Assembly (NCBI RefSeq): GCF_028682475.1
Contig: NZ_JANHLE010000001.1
Span: 350,783-414,782 of the forward strand
Length of the DNA: 64,000 bases
Origin: Pseudomonas putida
GTDB lineage: Bacteria; Pseudomonadota; Gammaproteobacteria; Pseudomonadales; Pseudomonadaceae
Reading direction: 5' to 3'
The position numbers and the translations under genes were made by a program. The notes under the pieces are model-generated. The model was not told the DNA's origin, ran no database searches, and saw only the letters and a program-made list of their open reading frames with translations. Below are positions 27,336 to 37,267 of this stretch, piece after piece (the stretch's first letter is position 1; every line of letters starts with the position of its first letter).

Positions 27336-28533
27336 CGCCCTGATCATCGACGCCATCCGTACCCCCATCGGCCGTTACGCCGGCGCCCTCTCCAGCGTGC
27401 GTGCCGACGACCTCGGCGCGATCCCGCTGAAGGCCCTGCAACAGCGCCACCCGCAACTGGACTGGAGCGCCATCGACGATGTGATCTACGGCTGCGCCAA
27501 CCAGGCCGGCGAAGACAACCGCAACGTCGCGCATATGTCTGCGCTGCTCGCCGGCCTGCCGGTCAGCGTGCCGGGCACCACGCTGAACCGCCTGTGCGGT
27601 TCCGGCCTGGACGCCATCGGCTTCGCCGCACGCACCCTCCGCTGTGGCGAAGCCGGGCTGATGATCGCCGGCGGCGTCGAGTCGATGTCGCGCGCCCCGT
27701 TTGTCATGGGCAAATCCGAGCAGGCCTTCGGCCGCAGCGCGGAAATCTTCGACACCACCATCGGCTGGCGCTTCATCAACCCGCTGCTGCAGGCGCAATT
27801 CGGCACCGACTCGATGCCGGAAACCGCCGAAAACGTCGCCGCGCAGTTCAATGTCTCGCGCGCCGACCAGGACGCCTTCGCCCTGCGCAGCCAGCACAAG
27901 GCCGCCGCAGCCCAGGCCAGCGGCCGCCTGGCCAAGGAGATCGTGGCGGTAGAGATCGCCCAGCGCAAAGGCCCGGCCAAACGCGTCGAGCACGATGAAC
28001 ACCCACGCGGCGACACTACCCTTGAGCAGCTGGCCAGGCTCGGCACGCCGTTCCGCCAGGGCGGTAGTGTCACCGCCGGCAACGCCTCGGGGGTCAACGA
28101 TGGCGCCTGCGCGCTGCTGCTGGCCAGCCCGCAAGCCGCCGAACGCCATGGCCTCAAAGCCCGTGGCCGGGTGGTGGCGATGGCCACTGCCGGGGTCGAG
28201 CCGCGCCTGATGGGCATCGGCCCGGTGCCGGCCACGCGCAAAGTTCTGGAACTGGCCGGCCTGAGCCTGGCCGACATGGACGTCATCGAACTCAACGAAG
28301 CCTTCGCCGCCCAGGGCCTGGCGGTATTGCGCGAGCTCGGTCTGGATGACGACGACGCGCGGGTCAACCCGAACGGCGGCGCCATCGCCCTCGGCCACCC
28401 GCTGGGCATGAGCGGCGCGCGCCTGGTCACCACCGCGCTGCACGAACTGGAAGAACGCCAGGGCCGCTACGCACTGTGCACCATGTGCATCGGCGTCGGT
28501 CAGGGCATTGCACTGATCATCGAGCGGCTCTGA
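27328..28533 (+). CDS. paaJ: 3-Oxoadipyl-CoA/3-oxo-5,6-dehydrosuberyl-CoA thiolase
   Basis: A 401-residue thiolase with all three active-site motifs: the nucleophilic cysteine in [12 protein letters not shown], the histidine in [16 protein letters not shown], and the second cysteine in [10 protein letters not shown]. It cleaves the two 3-oxoacyl-CoA intermediates of the pathway to acetyl-CoA and finally succinyl-CoA. Its start ATG overlaps the paaI stop region (AATGAATGA). Confidence 0.95.
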   Translation: MNDALIIDAIRTPIGRYAGALSSVRADDLGAIPLKALQQRHPQLDWSAIDDVIYGCANQAGEDNRNVAHMSALLAGLPVSVPGTTLNRLCGSGLDAIGFAARTLRCGEAGLMIAGGVESMSRAPFVMGKSEQAFGRSAEIFDTTIGWRFINPLLQAQFGTDSMPETAENVAAQFNVSRADQDAFALRSQHKAAAAQASGRLAKEIVAVEIAQRKGPAKRVEHDEHPRGDTTLEQLARLGTPFRQGGSVTAGNASGVNDGACALLLASPQAAERHGLKARGRVVAMATAGVEPRLMGIGPVPATRKVLELAGLSLADMDVIELNEAFAAQGLAVLRELGLDDDDARVNPNGGAIALGHPLGMSGARLVTTALHELEERQGRYALCTMCIGVGQGIALIIERL

Positions 28534-28619
28534 CACGTCAGCCGCCGAAGGTTATTCTGCTCATCAGCACTCAAAGGCCTGCGTGCGGGCCAATGCACAA
28601 AAATAATTCGAGTGAAACC

Positions 28620-29933
28620 ATGAATATGATTGCTAACACATCCCCGCTTGATCCGATGGAAACCGCCAGCATCGATCAGTTGCGCCAGCACCAGCTGGAG
28701 CGCCTGCGCTGGAGCCTCAACCACGCCTACCAGAACGTGCCGCTGTACAAGCAGCGCTTCGACAGCCTGGGCGTGCACCCGGACGACCTGAAATCGCTGG
28801 ATGACCTGGCCAAATTCCCGTTCACCGGCAAGAACGACCTGCGCGACAACTACCCCTACGGCATGTTCGCCGTGCCGATGCACGACGTCGTGCGCCTGCA
28901 TGCCTCCAGCGGCACCACCGGCAAGCCGACCGTGGTTGGTTATACGCAAAATGACATCAACACCTGGGCCAACGTGGTCGCCCGTTCGATCCGCGCGGCC
29001 GGCGGCCGGCGTGGCGACAAGGTGCAGATCTCCTATGGTTACGGGCTGTTCACCGGCGGCCTGGGCGCGCACTACGGTGCCGAGCGCCTGGGTTGCACGG
29101 TGATCCCGATGTCCGGTGGCCAGACCGAGAAGCAGGTTCAGCTGATCCGTGATTTCCAGCCGGACATCATCATGGTCACCCCTTCGTACATGCTCAATAT
29201 CGCCGACGAGATCGAGCGCCAGGGCATTGACCCGCACAAGCTGGCGCTGCGCCTGGGTATTTTTGGCGCCGAACCCTGGACCGCCGAACTGCGTCGCGCG
29301 GTCGAGGAGCGCATGGGCATCACCGCCCTCGACATCTACGGCCTGTCGGAAATCATGGGCCCAGGCGTGGCCATGGAATGCGCCGAAACCAAAGACGGCC
29401 CGACCGTCTGGGAAGACCATTTCTACCCGGAAATCATCGACCCGGTGACCGGCGCGGTGCTGCCGGACGGCGAATACGGCGAGCTGGTGTTCACCTCGCT
29501 CAGTAAAGAAGCGCTGCCGATGGTCCGCTACCGCACCCGCGACCTCACCCGCCTGCTGCCGGGCACCGCACGGCCGATGCGGCGCATCGACAAGATCACC
29601 GGGCGCAGCGACGACATGCTGATCATCCGCGGGGTCAACGTGTTCCCTACGCAGATCGAAGAGCAGGTACTGAAAATAAAACAACTTTCAGAGTGCTACG
29701 AGATACATCTGTATCGCAATGGCAACCTCGACGGCATGGATGTGCACGTGGAACTCAAGCAGGAGCTGCAAGGCCTGGACGCCGACCAGCAGAAACTGAT
29801 CGGCAACGAGCTGAGCAAACAGATCAAGACCCATATCGGCATCAGCGCGCGCGTGCTGATCCAGCCTGCACACAGCCTGAAACGCTCTGAGGGCAAGGCC
29901 TGCCACGTGTACGACAAACGCAGCCAGGGCTGA
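28620..29933 (+). CDS. paaK: Phenylacetate-CoA ligase
   Basis: A 437-residue adenylate-forming enzyme that activates phenylacetate. The phosphate-binding loop is LHASSGTTGKPTVVGYTQND, the adenine motif YGLSEIMGPGVAMEC, and the hinge GRSDDMLIIRGVNVFPTQIE. The upstream ATG at MHKNNSS is in frame but the chosen start gives the usual family length. The stretch from about codon 355 to 366 is unusually AT-rich and contains the palindrome GATACATCTGTATC. Confidence 0.95.
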   Translation: MNMIANTSPLDPMETASIDQLRQHQLERLRWSLNHAYQNVPLYKQRFDSLGVHPDDLKSLDDLAKFPFTGKNDLRDNYPYGMFAVPMHDVVRLHASSGTTGKPTVVGYTQNDINTWANVVARSIRAAGGRRGDKVQISYGYGLFTGGLGAHYGAERLGCTVIPMSGGQTEKQVQLIRDFQPDIIMVTPSYMLNIADEIERQGIDPHKLALRLGIFGAEPWTAELRRAVEERMGITALDIYGLSEIMGPGVAMECAETKDGPTVWEDHFYPEIIDPVTGAVLPDGEYGELVFTSLSKEALPMVRYRTRDLTRLLPGTARPMRRIDKITGRSDDMLIIRGVNVFPTQIEEQVLKIKQLSECYEIHLYRNGNLDGMDVHVELKQELQGLDADQQKLIGNELSKQIKTHIGISARVLIQPAHSLKRSEGKACHVYDKRSQG

Positions 29934-29948
29934 TCACAGCCGGCACCC

Positions 29949-29975
29949 AGCCCCGCTCCGGCGGGGCTTTTTTTT
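29949..29975 (+). terminator. Terminator after paaK
   Basis: AGCCCCGC and GCGGGGCT pair around TCCG and are followed by eight T, 15 bases after the paaK stop. Strong Rho-independent terminator that separates paaFGHIJK from paaABCDE. Confidence 0.93.
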
Positions 29976-29985
29976 GCCTTCTGTC

Positions 29986-30038
29986 CCGGTGGGAGCGGGC
30001 TTGCCCCGCGATTCGCGGGGCAAGCCCGCTCCCACCGG
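29986..30038. repeat. Perfect REP hairpin
   Basis: Two REP cores in inverted orientation form perfect 25-base arms (starting CCGGTGGGAGCGGGC) with a loop of only three bases, ATT. It lies between the paaK terminator and the paaA promoter. Confidence 0.93.
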
Positions 30039-30068
30039 TCTGCCCGAAAAGCGTCAGGGCCGACGACG

Positions 30069-30134
30069 TGATACAAAAATCACATGCGACACACAATTTA
30101 ATGTTTGATATTTATTTTTGTATCATTTAAAAAT
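30069..30134 (+). promoter_or_regulatory. paaA promoter with putative PaaX operator
   Basis: TTGATA (30105) and TAAAAA (30128) are separated by 17 bases and form a plausible sigma-70 promoter. ATTTTTGTATCA lies between the two hexamers, and its exact reverse complement TGATACAAAAAT lies 33 bases upstream, a 12-bp inverted repeat. The TGTATC core is shared with the paaF promoter, so both may bind PaaX. Confidence 0.6.
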
Positions 30135-30188
30135 ACAGCCATGGCCAAGGCCTCCCGACAAAAACCTTTAAAAGGCTGGAGACGCAGC

Positions 30189-31181
30189 ATGTACGCACAA
30201 CTGGTTGAGACCGGCGTTAAGCGGGTCAAGGCGCTGGACGAAATGTCCCCCGAGGAGCGCGCCTTCCAAGAGAAGATCGACGCCGAGATCAAGATCGAGG
30301 CAAAGAACTGGATGCCCGACGCCTACCGGCAGACCCTGATCCGCCAGATCTCCCAGCACGCCCACTCGGAAATCGTCGGCATGCTGCCCGAAGGCAACTG
30401 GGTAACCCGCGCGCCGACCCTCAAGCGCAAGCTGCAGCTGATGGCCAAGATCCAGGACGAAGCCGGTCACGGCCTGTACCTGTACAGCGCGATGGAAACC
30501 CTCGGCGCCGACCGCGACGAGGAAATCGCCAAGCTGCACAGCGGCAAGGCCAAGTACTCGAGCATCTTCAACTACCCGACCCTGAGCTGGGCCGACATGG
30601 GCGCAGTCGGCTGGCTGGTCGACGGTGCGGCGATCGTCAACCAGGTGGTGCTGCAGCGCACCTCCTACGGCCCCTACTCGCGGGCAATGATCCGTATCTG
30701 CAAGGAAGAGAGCTTTCACCAGCGCCAGGGCTACCAACTGCTGCTGACCATGATGAAAGAAGGCACCCAGGCGCAGAAGGACATGGTCCAGGACGCGATC
30801 AACCGCCTGTGGTGGCCGGCGCTGATGATGTTCGGCCCAAGCGACGAACACTCGCCGAACAGCGCCCAGTCGATGGCCTGGAAGATCAAGCGCCAGGGCA
30901 ACGATGAACTGCGCCAGCGCTTCGTCGACCAGACCATTCCGCAACTCGAGCTGCTCGGCTGCACCGCACCGGACCCGGACCTGAAGTGGAACGAAGAACG
31001 CGGCCACTACGACTTCGGCGCCATCCAGTGGGACGAGTTCTACGACGTGCTCAAGGGCAACGGCCCGTGCAACGCCGAACGCGTCGCCACCCGCCGCAAG
31101 GCCATCGAGGACGGCGCCTGGGTGCGCCAGGCCGCGATCGCCCACGCCAAAAAACAACAATCCAAGCGCGACGCCGCTTGA
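30189..31181 (+). CDS. paaA: Phenylacetyl-CoA epoxidase, catalytic subunit
   Basis: The 330-residue diiron monooxygenase subunit of the PaaABCE multicomponent epoxidase. The iron ligands are visible in [12 protein letters not shown] and [12 protein letters not shown] (two Glu-x-x-His pairs). It epoxidises the ring of phenylacetyl-CoA with oxygen. The ATG at [13 protein letters not shown] matches the family start and has GGAGA nine bases before it; earlier in-frame ATGs overlap the promoter. Confidence 0.96.
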   Translation: MYAQLVETGVKRVKALDEMSPEERAFQEKIDAEIKIEAKNWMPDAYRQTLIRQISQHAHSEIVGMLPEGNWVTRAPTLKRKLQLMAKIQDEAGHGLYLYSAMETLGADRDEEIAKLHSGKAKYSSIFNYPTLSWADMGAVGWLVDGAAIVNQVVLQRTSYGPYSRAMIRICKEESFHQRQGYQLLLTMMKEGTQAQKDMVQDAINRLWWPALMMFGPSDEHSPNSAQSMAWKIKRQGNDELRQRFVDQTIPQLELLGCTAPDPDLKWNEERGHYDFGAIQWDEFYDVLKGNGPCNAERVATRRKAIEDGAWVRQAAIAHAKKQQSKRDAA

Positions 31182-31208
31182 TCCAGCCCTGATTTGGAGA
31201 ACCCCGCC

Positions 31209-31490
31209 ATGTCCGAATGGACCCTGTTCGAAGTTTTCGTGCGCAGCAAGCACGGCCTCAACCACAAGCACGTCGGCAGCGTGCATGCCGCCGACGCCGC
31301 CATGGCGATCGAGAACGCGCGCGAGCTGTACACCCGCCGCAACGAGGGTGTGAGCCTGTGGGTGGTGCCTTCGGCGCTGATCACCGCGTCCTCGCCGGAC
31401 GAGAAAGACCCGCTGTTCGTGCCCTCGGAAGACAAGGTCTACCGCCACGCCAGCTTCTACGAGCTGCCGGCCGAAGTCGGTCACATGTGA
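31209..31490 (+). CDS. paaB: Phenylacetyl-CoA epoxidase subunit B
   Basis: A 93-residue subunit of the epoxidase, recognised by SEWTLFEVFVRSKHGLNHKH and the later VYRHASFYELPAEVGHM. It bridges PaaAC dimers in the known complex and has no catalytic residues. TTGGAGA precedes the ATG. Confidence 0.96.
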   Translation: MSEWTLFEVFVRSKHGLNHKHVGSVHAADAAMAIENARELYTRRNEGVSLWVVPSALITASSPDEKDPLFVPSEDKVYRHASFYELPAEVGHM

Positions 31491-31500
31491 GGCCACTGCC

Positions 31501-32262
31501 ATGACCCAACGAGAAGACCTCATCCAATACCTGCTGCGCCTCGGCGACAGCGCCCTGATCCAGGGCCAGCGTCTGTGCGAATGGTGCGGCAAGGCCCCGG
31601 CACTGGAAGAAGAACTGGCGCTGATGAACGTCGGCCTCGACCTGGTCGGCCAGGCGCGCAACTGGCTGGACTACGCCGCCGAGCTGCTGGCCGACGGCCG
31701 CGATGCCGACCACCTGGCGTACCGTCGCGACGAGCGCGCCTACCGCAACCTGCTGCTGGTCGAACAACCCAACGGCGACTACGCGGTCACCATCGTCAAA
31801 CAGTTCCTCTACGATGCCTGGCACTTCCAGGTATTGAGCGCCCTCAGCAGCTCCAGCGACGAGCGCGTCGCCGGCATCGCTGCCAAGGCACTGAAAGAAG
31901 TCACCTACCACCTGCGTCGCTCCGGCGAGTGGGTCGAGCGTCTGGGCGACGGCACCGAGGAAAGCCACCGGCGCATGCTGGCGGCCATCGAGCAGGTATG
32001 GCGCTTTACCGTCGAACTGACAGATGGCGACGAGGTAGAGCAACGCCTGGCCGACGCTGGCGTCATCGCACAGCCGCAAGCCATCGCCAGTGCCTGGCGC
32101 GCCAAGGTCGACGAAGTGTTCACATCGGCCACCCTGCCGGTACCGGCAGCGCCCAGCCACTTCTACCTCAGCGGACGCCGCGGTGTGCACAGCGAGCACC
32201 TGGGCATCCTGCTGGCCGAAATGCAGTTCTTGCCGCGAGCCTATCCCGATGCGACCTGGTGA
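31501..32262 (+). CDS. paaC: Phenylacetyl-CoA epoxidase structural subunit
   Basis: A 253-residue ferritin-like subunit that pairs with PaaA. Family blocks are YLLRLGDSALIQGQRLCEWC and LMNVGLDLVGQARNWLDYAA, with VTYHLRRSGEWVERLGDGTE further on. The diiron site is not functional in PaaC of known systems; its role is structural. It overlaps paaD by 14 bases. Confidence 0.96.
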   Translation: MTQREDLIQYLLRLGDSALIQGQRLCEWCGKAPALEEELALMNVGLDLVGQARNWLDYAAELLADGRDADHLAYRRDERAYRNLLLVEQPNGDYAVTIVKQFLYDAWHFQVLSALSSSSDERVAGIAAKALKEVTYHLRRSGEWVERLGDGTEESHRRMLAAIEQVWRFTVELTDGDEVEQRLADAGVIAQPQAIASAWRAKVDEVFTSATLPVPAAPSHFYLSGRRGVHSEHLGILLAEMQFLPRAYPDATW

Positions 32263-32782
32263 GCTGATCGCCAGCGACCTCGGCGCGCGCCCGTTGCAGG
32301 CCAACGACCTGGAGCAGGCCTGGGCGGTGCTCGGCGAAGTGATGGACCCGGAAGTCCCGGTGGTCAGCGTGGTCGATCTCGGCATCGTGCGCGGCCTCGA
32401 CTGGCAAGGGGGCCACTTGCATGTGGTGGTCACCCCGACCTATTCCGGCTGCCCGGCCACCGAGGTGATCGAGCAAGACATCGCCGACGCCCTGCAACAG
32501 GCTGGCTTCGCCGCGCCGCAACTGGAACGCCGGCTGACCCCGGCGTGGACCACCGACTGGATCAGCGACAGCGGCCGTGAGCGCCTGCACGCCTATGGCA
32601 TCGCCCCACCTGCCGGCAGCACCAGCAAGCGCAGCCTGCTCGGTGAGAACGATGCGGTGTGCTGCCCGCAGTGCGGCAGTGCGCACACCGAACGCCTCAG
32701 CGAATTCGGCTCGACCGCCTGCAAGGCGCTGTACCGCTGCATCGACTGCCGCGAGCCTTTCGACTACTTCAAGTGCATCTGA
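32249..32782 (+). CDS. paaD: PaaD, epoxidase iron-sulfur maturation factor
   Basis: A 177-residue protein with an N-terminal DUF59/MIP18-like domain (GEVMDPEVPVVSVVDLGIVR and TPTYSGCPATEVIEQDIADA) and a C-terminal zinc-ribbon-like part with CCPQCGS and YRCIDCREPF. PaaD is thought to help insert the iron-sulfur centre of PaaE or the iron of PaaA. The start codon lies inside the paaC end. Confidence 0.94.
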   Translation: MRPGELIASDLGARPLQANDLEQAWAVLGEVMDPEVPVVSVVDLGIVRGLDWQGGHLHVVVTPTYSGCPATEVIEQDIADALQQAGFAAPQLERRLTPAWTTDWISDSGRERLHAYGIAPPAGSTSKRSLLGENDAVCCPQCGSAHTERLSEFGSTACKALYRCIDCREPFDYFKCI

Positions 32783-32808
32783 GCAGCGCGCTGCCGGAGA
32801 CAAAAACA

Positions 32809-33885
32809 ATGAGCAAGTTCCACAGCCTGAAGATTAAAGAAGTGCGCCCGGAGACCCGCGACGCGGTGTCGATCGCCTTCGACGTACCGGCCGAGCTGGC
32901 CAACGATTTTTCCTTCACCCAGGGCCAGCACCTGGTGATGCGTACCCACCTCGAAGGTCAGGAAGTACGCCGCTCGTACTCGATCTGCACCGGGGTCAAC
33001 GACGGCGAGCTGCGTGTAGCGATCAAGCGCGTGCCCGGCGGGTTGTTCTCCGCTCACGCCAACGACAGCCTCAAGGCCGGGCAGAGCCTGGAAGTGATGC
33101 CGCCGTCCGGACACTTCTACGTGCCACTCGATGCCGCTCGCCACGGCCGTTACCTGGCGGTGGCCGCCGGCAGTGGCATCACGCCGATCCTGTCGATCAT
33201 CAAGACTACCCTGGAGCGCGAACCGCACAGCAGCTTCACCCTGCTCTACGGCAACCGTTCGAGCAACTCCGCGCTGTTTCGCGAACAGCTCGAAGACCTG
33301 AAAAACCGCTACCTGCAGCGCCTCAACCTGATCTTCGTGTTCAGCCGCGAGCAACAGGACGTCGACCTCTACAACGGCCGCATCGACGCCGACAAATGCG
33401 CGCAGCTGTTCAGCCGCTGGCTCGATGTCAAGGCGCTCGACGCCGCCTTCATCTGCGGCCCGCAGGCGATGACCGAAACCGTGCGCGACCAGCTCAAGGC
33501 CAACGGCATGCCCGCCGAGCGCATCCACTTCGAACTGTTCGCCGCCGTTGGCAGCACGCAGAAACGCGAAGCGCGCCAGGCCGCCGCCCAGGTCGACAGT
33601 GCCAAGAGCCAGATCACCGTGATCAGCGACGGCCGCGAGCTGTCCTTCGAGCTGGCGCGCAACAGCGCCAGCGTGCTCGACGCCGGCAACGAACACGGCG
33701 CCGAACTGCCCTACTCGTGCAAGGCCGGGGTGTGCTCGACCTGCAAGTGCAAGGTGATCGAAGGCGAAGTGGAAATGGACAGCAACTTCGCCCTCGAGGA
33801 CTACGAGGTGGCGGCGGGCTATGTGCTGTCCTGCCAGGCGTTCCCGATCAGCGACAAGGTCGTCCTCGACTTCGACCAGCTCTGA
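32809..33885 (+). CDS. paaE: Phenylacetyl-CoA epoxidase reductase
   Basis: The 358-residue electron donor of the epoxidase. It has an FAD-binding domain (RRSYSICTGVN), an NAD(P)-binding domain (VAAGSGITPILSIIK; FICGPQAMTETVRDQL) and a C-terminal plant-type 2Fe-2S domain with CKAGVCSTCKCKV plus a distal cysteine in VLSCQAFP. CCGGAGA lies ten bases before the ATG. Confidence 0.96.
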   Translation: MSKFHSLKIKEVRPETRDAVSIAFDVPAELANDFSFTQGQHLVMRTHLEGQEVRRSYSICTGVNDGELRVAIKRVPGGLFSAHANDSLKAGQSLEVMPPSGHFYVPLDAARHGRYLAVAAGSGITPILSIIKTTLEREPHSSFTLLYGNRSSNSALFREQLEDLKNRYLQRLNLIFVFSREQQDVDLYNGRIDADKCAQLFSRWLDVKALDAAFICGPQAMTETVRDQLKANGMPAERIHFELFAAVGSTQKREARQAAAQVDSAKSQITVISDGRELSFELARNSASVLDAGNEHGAELPYSCKAGVCSTCKCKVIEGEVEMDSNFALEDYEVAAGYVLSCQAFPISDKVVLDFDQL

Positions 33886-33895
33886 CCCGCCCGGT

Positions 33896-33939
33896 CCTAG
33901 GCAGGCATCACTTCCCTGGCGAAGTGATGCCTGCCTAGG
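33896..33939. terminator. Long hairpin after paaE
   Basis: CCTAGGCAGGCATCACTTC and its exact reverse complement form a 19-bp stem with a six-base loop, ten bases after the paaE stop. It lacks a U-run on either strand, so it may protect the paaABCDE 3' end or partly end transcription before the transporter genes. It differs in sequence from the REP elements. Confidence 0.6.
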
Positions 33940-34002
33940 TCTGGGCTTTGCCGTACCCCTGAAAACACTGACTCGACAATCACAACAAGAGAGCGTGAAA
34001 CC

Positions 34003-34311
34003 ATGACCCCACAAGACCACGAGCGTCTCCGACAGCATCCGGACTTCATCCAGCTGGTGCGCCGCAAGCAGCGTCTGACCTGGTCGCTGACCCTGACGAT
34101 GCTGGCGATCTACTACGGCTTCGTGTTGACGATGGCATTCGCCCCCGGGTTGCTTGGCCAACCACTCAACGGCGGCGCCACCAGTATCGGCATTCCTGTG
34201 GCGGTGGTGGTCATCCTGCTCTCGTTCATTCTCACCGCCTTCTACGTGCGCCAGACCAACCAGGTGCTCGACCCGCTCGTGGCAAAACTGCAGCAGGAGG
34301 CTCAGCAATGA
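34003..34311 (+). CDS. DUF485 membrane protein (YjcH-like)
   Basis: A 102-residue protein with two membrane helices ([20 protein letters not shown] and [20 protein letters not shown]). DUF485 proteins are the usual small partners encoded before ActP-type solute:sodium symporters; here the permease gene overlaps it by four bases. It probably assists phenylacetate uptake. Confidence 0.9.
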   Translation: MTPQDHERLRQHPDFIQLVRRKQRLTWSLTLTMLAIYYGFVLTMAFAPGLLGQPLNGGATSIGIPVAVVVILLSFILTAFYVRQTNQVLDPLVAKLQQEAQQ

Positions 34312-35954
34312 AGACTTCTCGTCTGCTGTTGCTCGGCGCTGGCCTATTGGCAAGCGGCGCCGCCGTGGCCGGCGAAGCCGCCGCGCGGCCGCTGAACTGG
34401 AACGCCATCGGCATGTTCCTGGTGTTCGTCCTGTTCACCCTTGGCATCACCCGCTGGGCCGCCCTGCGCACCCGCTCGGCCAGCGACTTCTACACCGCCG
34501 GCGGTGGCATCAGCGGCCTGCAGAACGGCCTGGCGATTGCCGGCGACATGATCAGCGCCGCGTCGTTCCTGGGCATCTCGGCGATGATCTTCATGGCCGG
34601 CTACGATGGCCTGCTCTACTCCCTGGGCGTGGTCGCGGCCTGGCCGATCATCCTGTTCCTGATCGCCGAACGGCTGCGTAACCTCGGCAAGTACACCTTC
34701 GCCGACGTGGTCTCCTACCGCCTGGAGCAGACCCCGATCCGTATCGTCGCCGCTGTCGGCACGCTGATCGTCGCGCTGATGTACCTGATGGCGCAGATGG
34801 TCGGCGCCGGCAAGCTGATCGAACTGCTGTTCGGCATCAGCTACCTGCATGCGGTACTGCTGGTGGGTGTGCTGATCGTTTTCTATGTGACCTTCGGCGG
34901 CATGCTCGCCACCACCTGGGTACAGATCATCAAGGCGGTGATGCTGCTCTGCGGCGCCACCTTCATGGCCTACGCGGTGCTCAAGCACTTCAACTTCAGC
35001 ACCGAGGCGATGTTCGCCGGCGCTGCCGCCGTGCACTCCAAGGGCCAGGCGATCATGGCTCCGGGCGGACTGCTGGGCAATCCCATTGACACCCTTTCGC
35101 TCGCGGTCGGCATGATGTTCGGCACCGCCGGCCTGCCGCACATCCTGATGCGCTTCTTCACCGTCAAGGACGCCCGCGAAGCGCGCAAGAGCGTGCTCTA
35201 CGCCACCGGCTTCATCGGCTATTTCTATGTGCTGCTGATTGCCATCGGCTTCGGCGCTATCGTCATCGTCGGTACCGACTCGACATTCCGCGATGCCAGC
35301 GGCGCGATTGTCGGTGGCGGCAACATGGTTGCGGTACACCTCGCCCAGGCAGTGGGCGGCAACCTGTTCCTCGGCTTTATCTCGGCGGTGGCCTTCGCCA
35401 CCATCCTCGCCGTGGTCGCCGGCCTGGCGCTGTCCGGCGCCTCGGCGGTGGCCCACGACCTGTACGCCTGCGTGATCCGCAAGGGCCAGGCCAGCGAACG
35501 CGAAGAGATGCGCATGTCGCGCCTGGCCACTCTGGTTATCGGCGCGCTGGCGGTGATTCTCGGCTTGCTGTTCGAGTCGCAGAACATTGCCTTCCTGTCC
35601 GGCCTGGTGCTGGCCATCGCCGCCTCGGTCAACTTCCCGGTGCTGTTCCTGTCGATGTTCTGGAAGGGCCTGACCACCCGTGGCGCCGTTGCCGGCAGCC
35701 TGGTCGGCCTGGCTTCCGCTGTCGTCCTGCTGGTACTGAGCCCGGTGGTCTGGGTCGGGGTGCTGCACCATGAAAAGGCGCTGTTCCCCTACTCGAACCC
35801 GGCGCTGTTCTCCATGAGCCTGGCGTTCCTCGGTGCCTGGGTGTTCTCGGTGACCGACCGCTCAGCCCGCGCCGAAACCGAACGTGGCCGCTACCTGGCC
35901 CAGTTCATCCGCTCCATGACCGGCATTGGTGCAGCTGCCGCCAACCGTCACTGA
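34308..35954 (+). CDS. phaJ: Phenylacetate permease, SSS family
   Basis: A 548-residue sodium:solute symporter related to ActP, with an N-terminal signal-like segment and about 13 membrane helices. Family markers are [20 protein letters not shown] (early) and [20 protein letters not shown] (later). In P. putida the gene in this position is the phenylacetate permease. It overlaps the DUF485 gene by four bases and is followed 21 bases later by the porin. Confidence 0.9.
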   Translation: MKTSRLLLLGAGLLASGAAVAGEAAARPLNWNAIGMFLVFVLFTLGITRWAALRTRSASDFYTAGGGISGLQNGLAIAGDMISAASFLGISAMIFMAGYDGLLYSLGVVAAWPIILFLIAERLRNLGKYTFADVVSYRLEQTPIRIVAAVGTLIVALMYLMAQMVGAGKLIELLFGISYLHAVLLVGVLIVFYVTFGGMLATTWVQIIKAVMLLCGATFMAYAVLKHFNFSTEAMFAGAAAVHSKGQAIMAPGGLLGNPIDTLSLAVGMMFGTAGLPHILMRFFTVKDAREARKSVLYATGFIGYFYVLLIAIGFGAIVIVGTDSTFRDASGAIVGGGNMVAVHLAQAVGGNLFLGFISAVAFATILAVVAGLALSGASAVAHDLYACVIRKGQASEREEMRMSRLATLVIGALAVILGLLFESQNIAFLSGLVLAIAASVNFPVLFLSMFWKGLTTRGAVAGSLVGLASAVVLLVLSPVVWVGVLHHEKALFPYSNPALFSMSLAFLGAWVFSVTDRSARAETERGRYLAQFIRSMTGIGAAAANRH

Positions 35955-35975
35955 CTCAACGGAACAACAATAACA

Positions 35976-37211
35976 ATGACCAATATCCGTTACCCCGCGC
36001 CGCTGCTGGCGGCGCTTGGCCTGGCCATGTCCCCCGTGGCCATGGCCGGCTTCATCGAAGACAGCAAAGGCACCCTGGAGCTGCGCAACCACTACCTCAA
36101 CCGCGACTTCCGCCAGAGTGGCGCGCCGCAGGCCAAGGCCGAGGAATGGGGCCAGGGCTTCACCGCGCGCCTGGAATCCGGCTTCACTGAAGGTGCTGTC
36201 GGCGTGGGCGTGGACGCCATCGGCGAGCTGGGCATCAAGCTCGACTCCAGCCGCGACCGCCGTGGCACCGGTCTGCTGCCCTTTGGCCCGAACAGCCACG
36301 AACCGGTGGACGACTACAGCGAGCTGGGCCTGACCGGCAAGCTTCGAGCCTCCAAGAGCACTCTGCGTATGGGCACCCTGCAGCCGTTGCTGCCGGTAGT
36401 CACCTACAACGACACCCGCTTGCTGTCCGCCACTTTCCAGGGCGGCATGTTGACCTCCCAGGAGATCGACGGGCTGACCTTGAACGGCGGGCGCCTGACC
36501 CGCGCCAACCTGCGCGACTCGTCCAGCCGCGACGATATCGGCTTCGGCGCGGCCAGCAGCGACGCCTTCGATTTCGCCGGTGGCAGCTACGCGATCAATC
36601 CGCAGCTCGCCGTCAGCTACTACTACGGCAAGCTGGAAGACATCTACCGCCAGCACTTCGTCGGCCTGATCCACACCCTGCCGCTGGGCAGCGGCTTCAG
36701 CCTGCGCAGCGACCTGCGCTACTTCGACAGCAGCGAAGACGGCCAGAAGCGCGCAGGGGTGATCGACAACCGCAACTTCAACGGCATGCTCAGCCTCAGC
36801 CACGGCGGCCACCGGTTCAGCACGGCCTGGCAGCGCATGTCCGGCGACAGCGCCTTCCCCTTCCTCAATGGCGGCGACCCCTACTCGGTGAACCTGGTGA
36901 CCTTCAACACCTTCACCCGCGCCGAAGAGGACGCCTGGCAACTGCGCTACGACTACGACTTCGCCGCCCTCGGCGTACCCGGTCTGAGCTTCATGACCCG
37001 CTACGTCGACGGCCGCAACGCCAGGACTGCAAGCGGCGACCACGGCGAAGAATGGGAACGCGACAGCGACCTCGCCTACGTGGTGCAGAGCGGCCCACTG
37101 AAGAACCTGAGTTTGCGCTGGCGCAACGTCACCTTCCGTTCCGGCAACGGGCTGACCACCGACGTCGACGAGAACCGCCTGATCCTCGGCTACACCCTGG
37201 CCCTCTGGTAA
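35976..37211 (+). CDS. phaK: Phenylacetate-specific porin, OprD family
   Basis: A 411-residue OprD-type outer-membrane channel. A signal peptide (cleavage after AMA) leads into GFIEDSKGTLELRNHYLNRD, the standard OprD-family N-terminus. The barrel shows the KSTLRMGTLQPLLPVV and RYDYDFAALGVPGLSFMTRY blocks and ends in LILGYTLALW, with a terminal aromatic residue. Gene order matches P. putida phaK, the phenylacetate channel. Confidence 0.92.
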   Translation: MTNIRYPAPLLAALGLAMSPVAMAGFIEDSKGTLELRNHYLNRDFRQSGAPQAKAEEWGQGFTARLESGFTEGAVGVGVDAIGELGIKLDSSRDRRGTGLLPFGPNSHEPVDDYSELGLTGKLRASKSTLRMGTLQPLLPVVTYNDTRLLSATFQGGMLTSQEIDGLTLNGGRLTRANLRDSSSRDDIGFGAASSDAFDFAGGSYAINPQLAVSYYYGKLEDIYRQHFVGLIHTLPLGSGFSLRSDLRYFDSSEDGQKRAGVIDNRNFNGMLSLSHGGHRFSTAWQRMSGDSAFPFLNGGDPYSVNLVTFNTFTRAEEDAWQLRYDYDFAALGVPGLSFMTRYVDGRNARTASGDHGEEWERDSDLAYVVQSGPLKNLSLRWRNVTFRSGNGLTTDVDENRLILGYTLALW

Positions 37212-37267
37212 GACTTGCGGCCGGCCCCAAGGGCGCCCGGCCGCCCCCGACACCCTGGAGAATTTTG

